Numbered from the stretch's first letter, positions 9,446 through 22,928 are shown. The stretch is 64,000 bases of DNA from Limnanthes douglasii subsp. nivea (GCA_036936605.1 JAUPFV010000003.1:148088997-148152996); one strand, 5' to 3'. The notes: generated by a model from the letters alone, not told the origin. A program made the numbers and translations.

Positions 9446-12293
9446 TTAGGGTTTGTTCTCTTCGGATTTTTCTTCACCACTACCTTTTTTAGGACTTTTG
9501 AGTTCAGCACTTGAACTCTCACCCGTACCTTCTTCATCATCAGTGGAATCAACTCCACTAGCATAGTTGTGTTTGTCGTCGTCGGCCAAGGTGTGAAATA
9601 GGATATCGTCATACTCCACATACTTCCATAAGGGACCAAGGGTTCTCTTAGGGAAGGTCTCATGGAACAACAACACCATACCATATTTGATCCAATTATC
9701 TCTCTTTTCAAAGGAGTCTACTACTCCATTGGCATATTCATCAATACCTGTTTTGATAGCTTGCTCTTGCTGACACTCCAGGGCCTTCTTTTCCTTGGTC
9801 ATCTCCGAAACAGTGCCTTCCAACTTAGTATTCTCGTTGGTTAGGGTTTTGATAGCACCATCCTTAGTTTTCAACTTCTCTTTCAAAGCTGTGAGGTTTT
9901 GTGAGGAAGAAGTCTCAAGGCCGGAGTACTTAGTTTAGAGCTCAGTATTGGCTGCTTCTGATGAAGTTAGTTTGGTTGCCAAATCCTCTGTTTCCTTCTT
10001 CAGTACCTCTATGCTTTGCTGAGCACTTCGAAGACTGTCTGACAGAGACTTCTTGTCAAAAGTGAGAGAGTTGATAACATTGGTTTGATTTTTTACCTGC
10101 CTCTCTAGATCGAGTACTGGCCGGATATAAACGAGGAGAACATGACTTAAGGTATCTTATTTTCTGGATATGGAAAAATATTTCCTATTGTACGTTACCA
10201 TGTTGAAGGAACTGAAGGGACGGTAAGTACCTGCAAAATTATCTTTATCAAAGTCATTAAAGTAGAGACCGATGTCTTGAAGGGCAGAAAGGTCCACTTT
10301 GTCGTTTCCTCCACCAGCAATCTGTCCGGACTGTAGGTCTGTTGGGATTTCTTCTTGAAGAATAGGGTCAACATGAACTGGGGGTAGGTTTTCTGGGGGG
10401 CGAAGGATTATCTCTTCCCCCAGAGTAACCCTTTTCTTCTTGACAGATTTTTCATCACTGTTGGCCTTGCCCTTTTTTCCTTTTTAGGAGGTCGTGGTGG
10501 GATCTTTAACCCTGCAACTTCCCTTACAGTCTCGACCTCTACCTCCTTTAGAAAATCCAAATCAATACCACCCTGGTTCCCTAAATCAGTCCCCTCCGTA
10601 GCTGTTTGAGCCAGATATATTGTAGTCTTCCTCTTCTGGTTCTTCATTTTGTTGGGGGCTTACCCCTGGAAGGCAGATATAGCTTGGAATCTTTGACTTC
10701 TATCCTTTTCAAAATCACGTCAGCAGGTCGAGGGGTGGTTAGCTCTTCCTATGAAAGGTCTCTTCTGCCTGTGGTGTTCCACATGTGAGACCTCACAAAA
10801 TTTTCCTGACTTGAAGCAATTGTGGAAGGCATTCCCCCAATTTTCCGAAGGCCATGCATTAAGTTTTGCACAAGTCTTTTTCCCTTCTTCCAGGTGGCTG
10901 GTGAACTCCTTTGGCAGAACTGAAGAGATATAATAAATTAGTCAGAATAGGAAAAGTTGTAGTTTAAGAAGTAAAAAGGAAACGAAAGGAAAACTTACCA
11001 GTGTTTTTCCATCTGCTGGTCATCAAGCTAGGGTTTGTGTTGGCCTTGATCTTCCTACCATTCTCCCATGTTCCACTGAAAAAAATGAACTGCATCCTCT
11101 AAGGTTTTTTGGACTCTAGCAAGTTGTCCACAAACTTGGAATCATTCCCCATGTAGTAGTGCTAGAAGGGAATTTGGTGATTTTTGCACAAACTTGCTAC
11201 AACAACAAACTGCTCCATTGGAAGAGGGATCTTTGACAATCTAGACGCCGTAATACAAGCTAAGAGTGTATACCAGACGTTGGGGCTTAGCTGACTGGGG
11301 CATAATTTATACAGACGAAAATACCTAACGATTTCTAGGTCTAAAGGGAACCGAAGTCCCTAGTTCAGCACTTCGGTATATACTACCACCTCGTTCAATT
11401 TACAGTCCATGAATTTTTTTTCGTGATTGGTATCCTCACTTTTACAGACTCCAGAATCCCCCATTTGGCCCGGTTTTGACCCAACTCGGCAGTATGGGTG
11501 TAAACATAGTTAAAATAATTCAAACCAACAAATACTTGACGCTGATATGTTTAAAATAAGGGCCAACTTTACCCTTTAGACTCTCCGGAAGAGCGTCCGG
11601 ATGAGTCATGCCAACTTTAACTTTACCTTTCCTTTCCGAGACAGCATCCCCTGTCTGACCTGACGCCTCGGTCTCAAAAAGGGCGTCTTTGATGCTGTCC
11701 TCCATATTCTCTTCCATGATTGTGGAAGGTTTTTCAGTTGTCTTTGAAGAAGGTTGCTATGATTCCTTCATCGGAAATTATTAAGGTGGTTGTGCACTTA
11801 TTGCTTTTGAGGGGCTGATGTCAGGTAGAGGCTGTTGTCCGGAGGGCTTGGCCTGTGGAGAAACTTTAGCCACCTCCGATCCGGAGGGTTATAAAGATGA
11901 TGATGTTGACTGGGTTTTTGTTTGACGAGTCGTCTGGCGAGGAGTTATCCTCTCTGGTGACCTTTCTGTATCGGAGCCCATCGTTATAAACGGTGAGGGT
12001 TTTCGAACGCTTAAAACAGTCTTTTCCTTGGAAATTGGGTGTTGAGATTCTTTTACAGAAGAGCCGGAAGGGAGGGGTGAGAGGATTGATATGAATGGAA
12101 GTTTTCTAGGTCTAGGGTTTCTTGAGGAAGATGATCCTTGATCGACGTCCTGGTTTGGTTGATTACTTTTATCACCTGGAGAAACAACGAGACCGGCGGT
12201 GATACAGATTTCTCTCTCTACTTTCCTTGCTCTCTCTAACTGAGATAAGTTCAACCAAACTCCTTTAACTACGGCGTTTCCGGCTATGAACAT
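9446..12293 (-). pseudogene. Antisense ORF (aORF) pseudogene, unit B
   Basis: Opposite strand to gag/pol. The start ATG at 12293 begins MFIAG and is followed by the family motif (V/G)-x-WLNLSxLE. Exon 1 carries a Ser/Pro-rich part and the IMEExMEDS block, but is broken by a stop near 11889 and by others. A putative 79 bp intron (10998-10920, GTAAGT...CAG) sits where the intact homolog at 59008 has its intron. Exon 2 has LPKEF, then a coiled coil, an FPKRTLGPLW block and an acidic tail ending at 9446; stops occur near 9935 and elsewhere. Function unknown. Confidence 0.75.
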
Positions 12294-12383
12294 ATATTTC
12301 TCAAGAACAATTTGAAGATGAAGATGAAATAGGAGTTTTTCTATCTAAGAAGGTTTTGAGTGTGGAAGAAAATGGACTAGTAA

Positions 12384-12386
<3 letters not shown>

Positions 12387-12452
<66 letters not shown>
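12387..12452. repeat. (TA)27(TG)6 microsatellite at the aORF promoter position
   Basis: Fifty-four bases of TA followed by 12 of TG, about 95-160 bp before the aORF ATG (12293). In unit C the same spot has only five TA repeats (19196-19205). Other aORFs have their TATA box at this distance. Confidence 0.9.
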
Positions 12453-12474
12453 ATAGTAAAAAGCGACAGTTACC

Positions 12475-12482
12475 AATGAGAT
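12475..12482 (+). other. Rearrangement junction J2 (aORF upstream region to flank copy)
   Basis: Left of here the sequence matches 19196-19235 of unit C (up to TTACCAATGAG). Right of here it matches the flank from about 512 (TGAGATAAGTCGTC). The parents share TGAGA, so the joint has five bases of microhomology. Confidence 0.8.
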
Positions 12483-13111
12483 AAGTCGTCTTCATGTGTT
12501 TACAGGCCTCTATTAACGCTTCCCTGACAAGTATTTCTTGCAAATCATAGATAGACTAAAAGAGTTTTAAAACCACCAACGTCTTCATGATAAGGGAATA
12601 AATAGTATGGGATATTTATTCATCCTCATTAGCGTCATAGGTAGGTAAAAAACCTTCTGAAGCACACTTCATATTAGTGTGTGTTTAGGAATTGAAAAAA
12701 AATGTCTCAAAAGACTCCACAAATGGTCAACTCTTGTAATAGACCTTAGATTGAATCAATTGAACCAGGTAAATGCATTCACTTTGAAAGTCATTAAAAA
12801 TATTCAACATCATAAACGACCATCCTCATGGAAACTCATTACCACGTTTATGAACTGCTCAATGTGGCGCTCTAGGTCACTGGTCTCATCATACTTCTCA
12901 ATTTCGTGAACGTCAAACCTTCTTGATAATTCAACTACCACAGTTTTAGGAATATGAGATACATTTCTCATGTACCTTTAGGTGTCGAAAGCTATATTTA
13001 ACTCGTTACTCAAAAATGAACATGGATTCACGCAATAAAGTAACTTTATATAAAACATTGGTGCTTGATTTCTATAAACTTGACCTTGCCACAAGAATTC
13101 TTGCTGATACT
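12477..13111. repeat. Copy of the upstream flank in front of unit C
   Basis: The stretch matches about 512-1148, a longer piece of flank than the one before unit B. It ends with the ATACT target duplication at 13107-13111. Confidence 0.85.
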
Positions 13112-13476
13112 TGATGAGTTCGGATCTTACAGTCACAGCCAACCCATTAATCCAAATAGGGTTAATTCGGACCATATCACACCACTATAAATATGAACAT
13201 GACAAACGTAAATAACTTTTGACTAAGTTATTTGCTAATCTACTTAAAACTAATGGGTCTTTGAATTCGACTCGGTTTCACAACCCAACCCGGTAAGCCC
13301 ATGGGTCAATAATTAAGGTATAAATACCCCAACCACTCTCATTAATGAGGGTGATCAGAATTTAATACTACCAGGCTGCTTAATTATCTCACTACTCCTC
13401 ACACTAAACACAAAACACCCCAAAATTATTAAACCATTTTACCAAATTAACCTCAGCCCCAGAATTAACCAAACCA
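13112..13476 (+). repeat. LTR of unit C
   Basis: 365 bp, nearly identical to the LTRs at 1149 and 6302 and clearly different from the true 3' LTR at 19567. Confidence 0.88.
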
Positions 13477-13547
13477 AATTAGAGACCATAGTGGGAGGGG
13501 ACAGTGCGTGAATTTTATATTCAAAACCAGTGAGAAAAACAGTTTGG

Positions 13548-15780
13548 ATGGATCCGAATGAGCAAGGTACTCCACCTCCTGAGGTGGAAACAGTGAAGGA
13601 AAATAAGGAATACACTGTTGAGGAGTGGGATCAGCTGAGGACAGAGATAGAGGCACTAAGGGCCATAAAACAAGAAGAGAAATGTATTAAGGAGAAATCT
13701 GGAGCGTCATTCCTTCACCATACTGACAATCCTGGGGAGAATGAGCCATCACTAAAGACTCACATCAGTTAACAAAAGACTCATCTCAGTTCAAAGAAGA
13801 CACATCGGTCTAAGCCTGTTGAAAGTTTTGGGTCTAAGTCCTCCAGTAGCTTTTCGAATGAGGCTGAGCTTGAAGAATATTTTTCATCAAGCAGTGAAGA
13901 GAGGAGATCTAGAAAAAAGATAAAATTAACCAAAAAATACTCAAGAAAGAGGGACATACATGGTAGGCTTAAAAGGCATATGGGCAAAGGGTCATCTCAT
14001 AGGCATGTTGATCAGTTGCTGATGGATCCTTTTGCTTTTCAGTCCGAACCATGTATTTTTGCAAGTCCTAATGAAGATACAGTCTTTAGTCGCAATAAAA
14101 ACTGGAGGCAGTCACCTTTGTCCGCAAAAATATTGTTCGGACCCCTTCCTAAAAGGTTTGATAGCTCCAAAATGGAAAAGTATGATGGAAGTCGGGATCC
14201 GGACAACCATCTGGAGAAATTCAAGAGCTTCATGATGAATTTTGATGACAATGATAAGCTCTTGTACAGAGCCTTCTCATAAACTTTTACGGGGAGTACT
14301 CTTAAATGGTATAATAGCTCACCTCAGGGTGTATTAGAAACTTTGATACATTTTGGGTTGCCTTCCGGAGGCAATTTGTTGGGAGTAAAGAATTGAAGGG
14401 TAATGAGGATACCATTATCCATTGTGCCCAAAAACCAAACGAATATTTGAAAGAATACATAAGTTGATTTGTGAATACAAAGAACGGATTACCAGATAGC
14501 TTTGAGCAGATGGCAATTGCTTCTCTAAGACAAGGGTTGAATCATGGGAACTTAACTGATTGTAACCCGGAAGAAAGCTATGACCTGGGGTGGCTTGTTA
14601 AACCAAGTGAGAAAACAGATTAATGTGGAGGAAACAAAGAAAACTAGGGTGCACCATCAAGTGAGGTCCACCATAAAAGCTCCTCCAACCGCTAACCAAT
14701 CCGGTTACTATGCTAAGGAGACTTGACAAGGATCTAACCGGTCTAAGCAAGCTCAATCCAGCCAGAACCAGTCCCAGAGCCAACAATCAAGGGTCAAGAG
14801 GGGTCCTTGGGTTCAGCCTGAGTGGTTTGCAGATTCTAAAGAAATGGTGAAGAAATGTGATCCATGTCAAAGGTATGAGAATGAAATTCACGTGTCAGCA
14901 GTTTCTATGAAGTCTATTTCGGAGCCAATACATTTTTCTAGATGGAGGATTGATTTAGTTGGGCCTCTACCCATGGCATTCGGGGGTGCAGAACTATTAT
15001 AGTCTCTATTGACTATTTCTCAAAGTGGATAGAAGCAGCTCCCTTGGCTGGGACCACGTCGAAGGCTGTCATTAAATTTATCTCATCCAATATATGCTGC
15101 ATATTTGGAGTCCTCCAAAAGATTACTACAGACAATGGGCCATCGTTTGATAACAAAGACATGAAGGATTTTTGTGCCTCTAGAGGCATTCAACATTGTT
15201 TTTCTTCTCTTTTCCATCCGCAAGCAAATGGCCAAGTTGAAGTTGCAAACAGAACCATTTTGTCTAGATTAAAAAAAAATTAGATAGGGCTGCGGGGAAA
15301 TGGCCAAGCTATTTACAAGAAGTATTGTGGGCCTACCAGACTACTCATCGTGCTGCTACACAAGAATCTCCTTTTCCTTGGTGTATGGGATGAGGAATCA
15401 CCCCCATAGAGGCTACTTTACCATCATACAAAGTCCATAACTCTTCCGAACAGGCTAATGAGACAGCAATTAGGAATCAGTTGGACTAAGTAGAAGAGAG
15501 AAGGGTTAAATCACTTTTAAGAACAACACACTACCAAGGTTTGATGAGGATTAGATTTGCCTCCAAAGGCAAAAGAAAAGATTTTCAACCAGGGGATAAG
15601 GTAATAAGAAAAGTCTTCTTACATACCAAAGAGAAACAGTTCGGTAAATTGGCTCCAATGGGAAGGCCCTTATGAGGTCTGTGACAAAGCCAAACCTGGG
15701 ACTTATAGGCTATAAGACAAAGAAGGAAGAGATTTGAAGCACCCATGGAATATTGAACATCTCAGGTTATATTTAGAAAA
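13548..15780 (+). pseudogene. gag::integrase deletion fusion, unit C
   Basis: Same structure and deletion point as unit B (joint near 14832), 6810 bp away and close to identical. Private changes include a stop created in the Ser/Lys-rich gag region near 13770 (TCA to TAA). This unit keeps the C that unit B lost near 8160. Shared stops at the Gag core show the decay predates the copying. Integrase keeps TTDNGPSFDN and GQVEVANRT blocks but is broken elsewhere. Confidence 0.85.
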
Positions 15781-15819
15781 AAAATCTTTATGTAAATATT
15801 TACTTGTTAAATACCAATG

Positions 15820-15882
15820 TAAATATTAGGGGGCATACTCTTTCCTACCCTGGTGGCGCGGGGAGGTTTTAATGAGGTGTCC
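15820..15882 (+). other. Conserved post-pol motif, unit C
   Basis: Same block as at 9009 (AATATTAGGGGGCATAC, then GGTGGCGCGGGG), about 40 bases after the integrase end. Confidence 0.55.
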
Positions 15883-16256
15883 GTTTTTTTCTTCAATAAT
15901 ACATGATGCCTTATTCAAAAATTTGGTGCTTTTACTTCAATTCAATTTAAGTATAAATCACTTATCCAACACCCCGGATTTCTAGTGATATTGAGCAGAT
16001 CGGATACACTTAGTGATTGATCGTGACTATAAAATGTATGTGCTGGAGCTATTAAACACTCTCAATTCAATAATTTTGAAATTATAGGGGCTACTTAAAC
16101 ATTAGACATGAAATATTTAAAGCAAATTATTAAACAAAAAGGAAATTGGATAAATTAAACATGTTCGGACTTATATCGAACAGTGGTACAAAACATGCAT
16201 TGGCCATCCAAGGACTTTGATTGTTCAAAAAACTGAGAAAAATACATGATAAAACC

Positions 16257-19102
16257 TTAGGGTTTGTTCTCTTCGGATTTTTCTTCACCACTACCTTTTT
16301 TAGGACTTTTGAGTTCAGCACTTGAACTCTCACCCGTACCTTCTTCATCATCAGTGGAATCAACTCCACTAGCATAGTTGTGTTTGTCGTCGTCGGCCAA
16401 GGTGTGAAATAGGATATCGTCATACTCCACATACTTCCATAAGGGACCAAGGGTTCTCTTAGGGAAGGTCTCATGGAACAACAACACCATGCCATATTTG
16501 ATCCAATTATCTCTCTTTTCAAAGGAGTCTACTACTCCATTGGCATATTCATCAATACCTGTTTTGATAGCTTGCTCTTGCTGACGCTCCAGGGCCTTCT
16601 TTTCCTTGGTCATCTCCGAAACAGTGCCTTCCAACTTAGTATTCTCGTTGGTTAGGGTTTTGATAGCACCATCCTTAGTTTTCAACTGCTCTTTCAAAGC
16701 TGTGAGGTTTTGTGAGGAAGAAGTCTCAAGGCCGGAGTACTTAGTTTAGAGCTCAGTATTGGCTGCTTCTGATGAAGTTAGTTTGGTTGCCAAATCCTCT
16801 GTTTCCTTCTTCAGTACCTCTATGCTTTGCTGAGCACTTCGAAGACTGTCTGACAGAGATTTCTTGTCAAAAGTAAGAGAGTTGATAACATTGGTTTGAT
16901 TTTTTACCTGCCTCTCTAGATCGAGTACTGGCCGGATATAAACGAGGAGAGCATGACTTAAGGTATCTTATTTTCTGGATATGGAAAAATATTTCCTATT
17001 GTACGTTACCATGTTGGAGGAACTGAAGGGACGGTAAGGACTTGTAAAATCATCTTTATCAAAGTCATTAAAGTAGAGACCGATGTCTTAAAGGGCAGAA
17101 AGGTCCACTTTGTCGTTTCCTCCACCAGCAATCTGTCCGGACTGGAGGTCTGTTGGGATTTCTTCTTGAAGAATAGGGTCAACATGAACTGGGGGTAGGT
17201 TTTCTGGGAGGCGAAGGATTATCTCTTCCCCCAGAGTAACCCTTTTCTTCTTGACAGATTTTTCATCACTGTTGGCCTTGTCTTTTTTTCCTTTTAGGAG
17301 GTCGTGGTGGGATCTTTAACCCTGCAACTTCCCTTACAGTCTCGACCTCTACCTCCTTTAGAAAAGCCACATCAATACCACCCTGGTTCTCTAAATCAGT
17401 CCCCTCCTTAGCTGTTTGAGCCAGATATATTGTAGTCTTCCTCTTCTGGTTCTTCATTTTGCTGGGGGCTTACCCCTGGAAGGCAGATATAGCTTGGAAT
17501 CTTTGACTTCTATCCTTTTCAAAATCACGTCAGCAGGAGGAGGGGTGGTTAGCTCTTCCTATGAAAGGTCTCTTCTGCCTGTGGTGTTCCACATGTGAGA
17601 CCTCACAAAATTTCGTGACTTGAAGCAATTGTGGAAGGCATTCCCCCAATTTTCCGAAGGCCATGCATTAAGTTTTGCACAAGTCTTTTTCCCTTCTTCC
17701 AGGTGGCTGGTGAACTCCTTTGGCAGAACTGAAGAGATATAATAAATTAGTCAGAATAGGAAAAGTTGTAGTTTAAGAAGTAAAAAGGAAACGAAAGGAA
17801 AACGTACCAGTGTTTTTCCATCTGCTGGTCATCAAGCTAGGGTTTGTGTTGGCCTTGATCTTCCTACCATTCTCCCATGTTCCACTGAAAAAAATGAACT
17901 GCGTCCTCTAAGGTTTTTTGGACTCTAGCAAGTTGTCCACAAACTTGGAATCATTCCCCATGTTGTAGTGCTAGAAGGGAATTTGGTGATTTTTGCACAA
18001 ACTTGCTACAACAACAAACTGCTCCATTGGAAGAGGGATCTTTGACAATCTAGACGCCATAATACAAGCTAAGAGTGTATACCAGACGTTGGGGCTTAGC
18101 TGACTGGGGCATAATTTATACAGACGAAAATACCTAACGATTTCTAGGTCTAAAGGGAACCGAAGTCCCTAGTTCAGCACTTCGGTATATACTACCACCT
18201 CGTTCAATTTACAGTCCATGAATTTTTTTTCGTGATTGGTATCCTCACTTTTACAGACTCCAGAATCCCCCATTTGGTCCGGTTTTGACCCAACTCGGCA
18301 GTATGGGTGTAAACATAGTTAAAATAATGCAAACCAACAAATACTTGACACTGATATGTTTAAAATAAGGGCCAACTTTACCCTTTAGACTCTCCGGAAG
18401 AGCGTCCGGATGAGTCATGCCAACTTTAACTTTACCTTTCCTTTCCGAGACAGCATCCCCTGTCTGACCTGACGCCTCGGTCTCAAAAAGGGCGTCTTTG
18501 ATGCTGTCCTCCATATTCTCTTCCATGATTGTGGAAGGTTTTTCAGTTGTCTTTGAAGAAGGTTGCTATGATTCCTTCATCGGAAATTATTAAGGTGGTT
18601 GTGCACTTATTGCTTTTGAGGGGCTGATGTCAGGTAGAGGCTGTTGTCCGGAGGGCTTGGCCTGTGGAGAAACTTTAGCCACCTCCGATCCGGAGGGTTA
18701 TAAAGATGATGATGTTGACTGGGTTTTTGTTTGACGAGTCGTCTGGCGAGGAGTTATCCTCTCTGGTGACCTTTCTGTATCGGAGCCCATCGTTATAAAC
18801 GGTGAGGGTTTTCGAACGCTTAAAACAGTCGTTTCCTTGTAAATTGGGTGTTGAGATTCTTTTACAGAAGAGCCTGAAGGGAGGGGTGAGAGGATTGATA
18901 TGAATGGAAGTTTTCTAGGTCTAGGGTTTCTTGAGGAAGATGATCCTTGATCGACGTCCTGGTTTGGTTGATTACTTTTATCACCTGGAGAAACAGCGAG
19001 ACCGGCGGTGATACAGATTTCTCTCTCTACTTTCCTTGCTCTCTCTAACTGAGATAAGTTCAACCAAACTCCTTTAACTACGGCGTTTCCGGCTATGAAC
19101 AT
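16257..19102 (-). pseudogene. Antisense ORF (aORF) pseudogene, unit C
   Basis: Near-identical partner of 9446-12293. Start ATG 19102. The predicted intron is 17807-17729 (79 bp); its donor here reads GTACGT rather than GTAAGT. The segment matching the IMEExMEDS block lies at 18526-18251. Stops, for example near 18698, are shared with unit B. It is followed by the unit's own 3' region and a true 3' LTR, so this unit shows the native order pol, aORF, LTR. Confidence 0.75.
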
Positions 19103-19550
19103 ATATTTCTCAAGAACAATTTGAAGATGAAGATGAAATAAGAGTTTTTCTATCTAAGAAGGTTTTGAGTGTGGAAGAAAATGGACTAGTAAATGTATAT
19201 ATATATGATAGTAAAAAGCGACAGTTACCAATGAGAAGGTGAATAGTGTTTTTTGTAATGATTAAGGGCTGCACAACGTGTGAAAATCAAAACCTAGGTA
19301 ACTTTATAGACCTAGTGGGTGCGATGATTTAGGGGAAATAACGACTAGGAGGTCAAACTAGATATTGACATGTGTCCTACGATTCAATAAAAAACTCTTA
19401 GAATTCTGGAAATAAAAACCAGTCCTGATAAAATTCGAACCGGGTTGTTTGTGAAAGGAAGCTTTTCAATTCGGACGACGCAAGCAGATCGAACAAAATT
19501 GATGCTGACTTGGTAAATTTTTTAACCCTTCCGAAGATACTTTGCAAGGC

Positions 19551-19566
19551 CTAAAAAAGGGGCTAC
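19551..19566 (+). other. Polypurine tract
   Basis: CTAAAAAAGGGGCTAC directly before the 3' LTR, matching the tract at 47521-47537 of the young element. It primes plus-strand DNA synthesis in this class. Confidence 0.75.
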
Positions 19567-19931
19567 TAATGAGTTCGGATCTTGCAGTCACAACCAACCC
19601 ATTAATCCGAACAGGGGTAATTCAGACCATATCACGCCACTATAAATCCGAACAGGACAAACGTAAATAACTTTTGACTAAGCTATTTGCTAATCTACTT
19701 AAAACAAATGGGTCTTTGAATTTAACTCGGTTTCACAACCTGACTCGGTAAGCCCATGGGTCAATAGTTAAGGTATAAATACCACAACCACTCTCATTAA
19801 TGAGGGTGATCAAAATTTAATACTAGCATGCTGCTTAATTATCTCAGTACTCCTCACACTAAACACAAAATACCCCAAATTTATTAAAACATTTTACCAA
19901 ACTACCCTCAAACCCAAAATTAACCAAACCA
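19567..19931 (+). repeat. 3' LTR of the cluster
   Basis: 365 bp, aligned end to end with the 5' LTR without indels. It begins TAATGAG instead of TGATGAG, so the terminal TG is mutated. It ends AACCAAACCA. Confidence 0.88.
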
Positions 19932-19936
19932 ATACT
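19932..19936. repeat. Target-site duplication ATACT, right copy
   Basis: Directly follows the 3' LTR and matches 1144-1148. Confidence 0.85.
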
Positions 19937-22864
19937 GACTAGGATTTTGCCCCCAAGGATAGTGGTAACCCAACCTGAGCTTGAGGCACGAGATGGTAAG
20001 CCTGTTGTTGAACTCGTTAAGGATGAACGTTTTAAGGATCATGGGCACACTACTAAGCTATTACTTTGACTTGAACCGGCTAGACAGCTATAGTTGCAGC
20101 TTGAGTATCTTACTCGACCCCTCATTTAATCTTTCTCATGGTTCATTTGAAACTTCACTCTAGACCATGTCTCACCTTGAGAACTCAAATTTCGTATGTG
20201 TGTTTTGTACTAATGGTTCATACGTTGGTGCATCTTTTTATAAATAGATAGAAGCCAAAATTCATCATTTGTTAATAGCAACAAATATCGATCTCTCACC
20301 TTGAAGAATTATGGGCATTATCCAACTCATAAAGTCCGGTGAACTCGTATATTTCTTCATTGGTTATCTCCTCTGAAAATGACTTAATGCGGACCTCATA
20401 TCACACTTAAGACCACCTATTATTTATAATGTTCATCCCGTTCCAAGGAGCGGACACTTCATCTACAAGAGTGGTATTTGTCAATATCTTTTTTTTTATT
20501 TGAAGAGTTGCGAGCTAGGAAACGAGTCAATGCCTCTGCTCTTATAATTTAACTAACGATAGAGAACATTCATTGAATTATGTGACCCTGTCCCTTCTTG
20601 CAAAAGGGTGAGAGGTATACTAGTTTTTCCTTGAGTAGTCATTATGATGCATCTTGCTTTGGAAGTGATATAAAGTAACAAAGAGTTTTTTGGTTTTGAA
20701 GATGAATTTCGGGTACCAATTTGACTGTCACTTCCATTGTGGTCGTCATTGATGAGTCCAGGCTCGGCTCACCAGAAGTTGTTAGATAATAAATGTATAA
20801 ATATAAAACTATGAGGGAGAGAAATATAATAGTAAATTCATGAATCGAATAATGATTGTCCATATTTTTCCAAAAGTATAACAGTTTATATTTATAATAA
20901 CCAATTTGGGCCTTTGAACACTACTAGACCATAAATACAAAGAGTCTTTAATAGGGCATGTGCTTAGCCTACAACTAATAAGACGTAAAAATGACCCAAC
21001 AAAGAGCCTTAAACCAAATAGATAATTACCTTATGAGTTTATGAGATATTTATATATATTTTAACATAGAGTCAAGTTGTTCCTTTTTATATGTGATAAC
21101 CCCTAATTTTAATCATTCTAAGAATTCATTTTCTCTCCAAATATTTTAACAAAAATATTTTTCTTCAATAATATATGGGTTTTTTAATAATTTTATCCAC
21201 TATTTAACTTTCAAACTCTTTCAAGAACAAAAAAAATTCATGGAACTTTTTTCTTTTCCGATTATTATACACATGACATCTTCTTTTCCAACGAAACTAA
21301 TTCATTTGTTTTTACCCAATTAACTCAAACATGGCTAAAAGAGGTTGAAAGGTGATTAAGGTAAATAATTTGGACTTTAAAGATTTGTTGTTTTCATGAT
21401 TTGGGTGCAGATGTTTGTCATCGTCATTACAATAGAGAACCTTTTCCAGTGCAGACCCCAACACCCCTATGGATTAGCCTTTAGACTAGTAGTGCAAATG
21501 CCATTAATTGTTAATACAACGTGAAAATCGAACTTATTGACTAACTTTGTTTTTTTAATGTATGCATGTAAACTGGCGCACCACCATAGGAGAGTTATTG
21601 AGCGGAGAAAAATTTGATAAAAAAACATAAGAGTTGAAATTCTGTACTAACCGAGTCATAAAGATTACTTATTTTCTAAATATTTTAAGGTTGATTATAT
21701 TATATATGTTTGTGTAGTTATTAGTATCAAATGTTTGTATTGAATATTTTTGTGGTTTTTTAATTTTGTATCAGATGTTTTGGTTTTGTAATTATGATTA
21801 ATCTAATTATTGTAGGTATTAATTTGTTGATGTTTTCAAAACTGACTTTACTTGCAGCTTTCATGTTTAAATTTATTTCGCTCATACTTAATTTAGTTTA
21901 GCAATGCCACTGTTTTGCAATGGTAGTGCAATTGGTACATACTATCAATGCAACATGCATTGGCCGTGCAATGTTTTCATATCATCCATAACATTAAAAA
22001 TTTCGTTACAATTTCTCGCAAACTAAATATTCTCGCCAACTAAAAAGTCCCGTCAACTTCATCACTCATTTTTATTTAAATAACCACTCAAATATATCAT
22101 AAATTTTCATCTACCAAATAACATATTTAATCAAACTTGTAATTTATTGATATGGAATGGACTATCTAAGAATATAGCCACTTATTGCAGGTCGTCAAGT
22201 ATGTTAATATAATAAGATCGAATAAGACTACCAATGATTTTTTGATGAATTTGTGTGCACATTGTCCTAGATATACAATTGTAGTGTCACTCACTATCTA
22301 TCTTCATAAATTCGTGAAGAAGTCTATATAATGTTAAATTATTTGAAATCAGAACTAATGGTTTTGGTTTTCGGCCTCTCGTACAAAGTTCGACAATAGG
22401 CGTGCAAAGAGTTTAATTTTAAACTTATTGAATTCATTACAAAATATATGATAGGTTATTTAAAGAAGCTCATTGTTGAAAACTCAGATATGTTAAAGAA
22501 TTATACATTCATTGATGGACATGAATTTAACGATTAGTATGACTTTAACTAAAATTATGCGTGTTATCGTATTTCATGTTTAATGTTAATTTTATGTCTT
22601 AAGTTATTGTATTTGCTACCCTGTAGTTTCCATTTAATGTTAAATATTATTTTGGTGACTTATTCACATTTTGTATTAATGCTTAGTGTTCACTACCAAA
22701 AAAATCTAAATCAAAACTATAATGATGTTTAACGCAAATACATTGCAATGAAACAAATTTATCTAAATCAATAACTTTGGGGTTGACGACCACAATGTTA
22801 AAAATTACAATCTCTTGATATAATTATTTTTTGTCTCTCCTTCTCTTTGTAACCAAATAATATC

Positions 22865-22928
<64 letters not shown>

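Larger units (their letters stand above)
1149..19931 (+). mobile_element. Old Tat/Retand-like LTR retrotransposon, rearranged into three tandem units
   Basis: The outer LTRs (1149-1513 and 19567-19931) are both 365 bp and differ at about 32 sites by hand count, near 9%. They are flanked by ATACT on each side, so this was one insertion. Inside are two further LTR copies (6302-6666, 13112-13476), each still preceded by a copy of the left flank and TSD. Unit A (1149 to about 5985) has gag-pro-RT-RNase H. Units B (to about 12476) and C (to 19931) have gag joined directly to integrase, then an antisense ORF. Shared stop codons in gag show that the element was dead before it was duplicated. All coding regions are pseudogenes. 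Confidence 0.85.

Noticed and set aside
20642..20863. 73-codon minus-strand frame with a hydrophobic start, like a small secreted peptide
   Set aside because: No recognisable family motif, AT-rich context, no promoter or homolog seen in the window.
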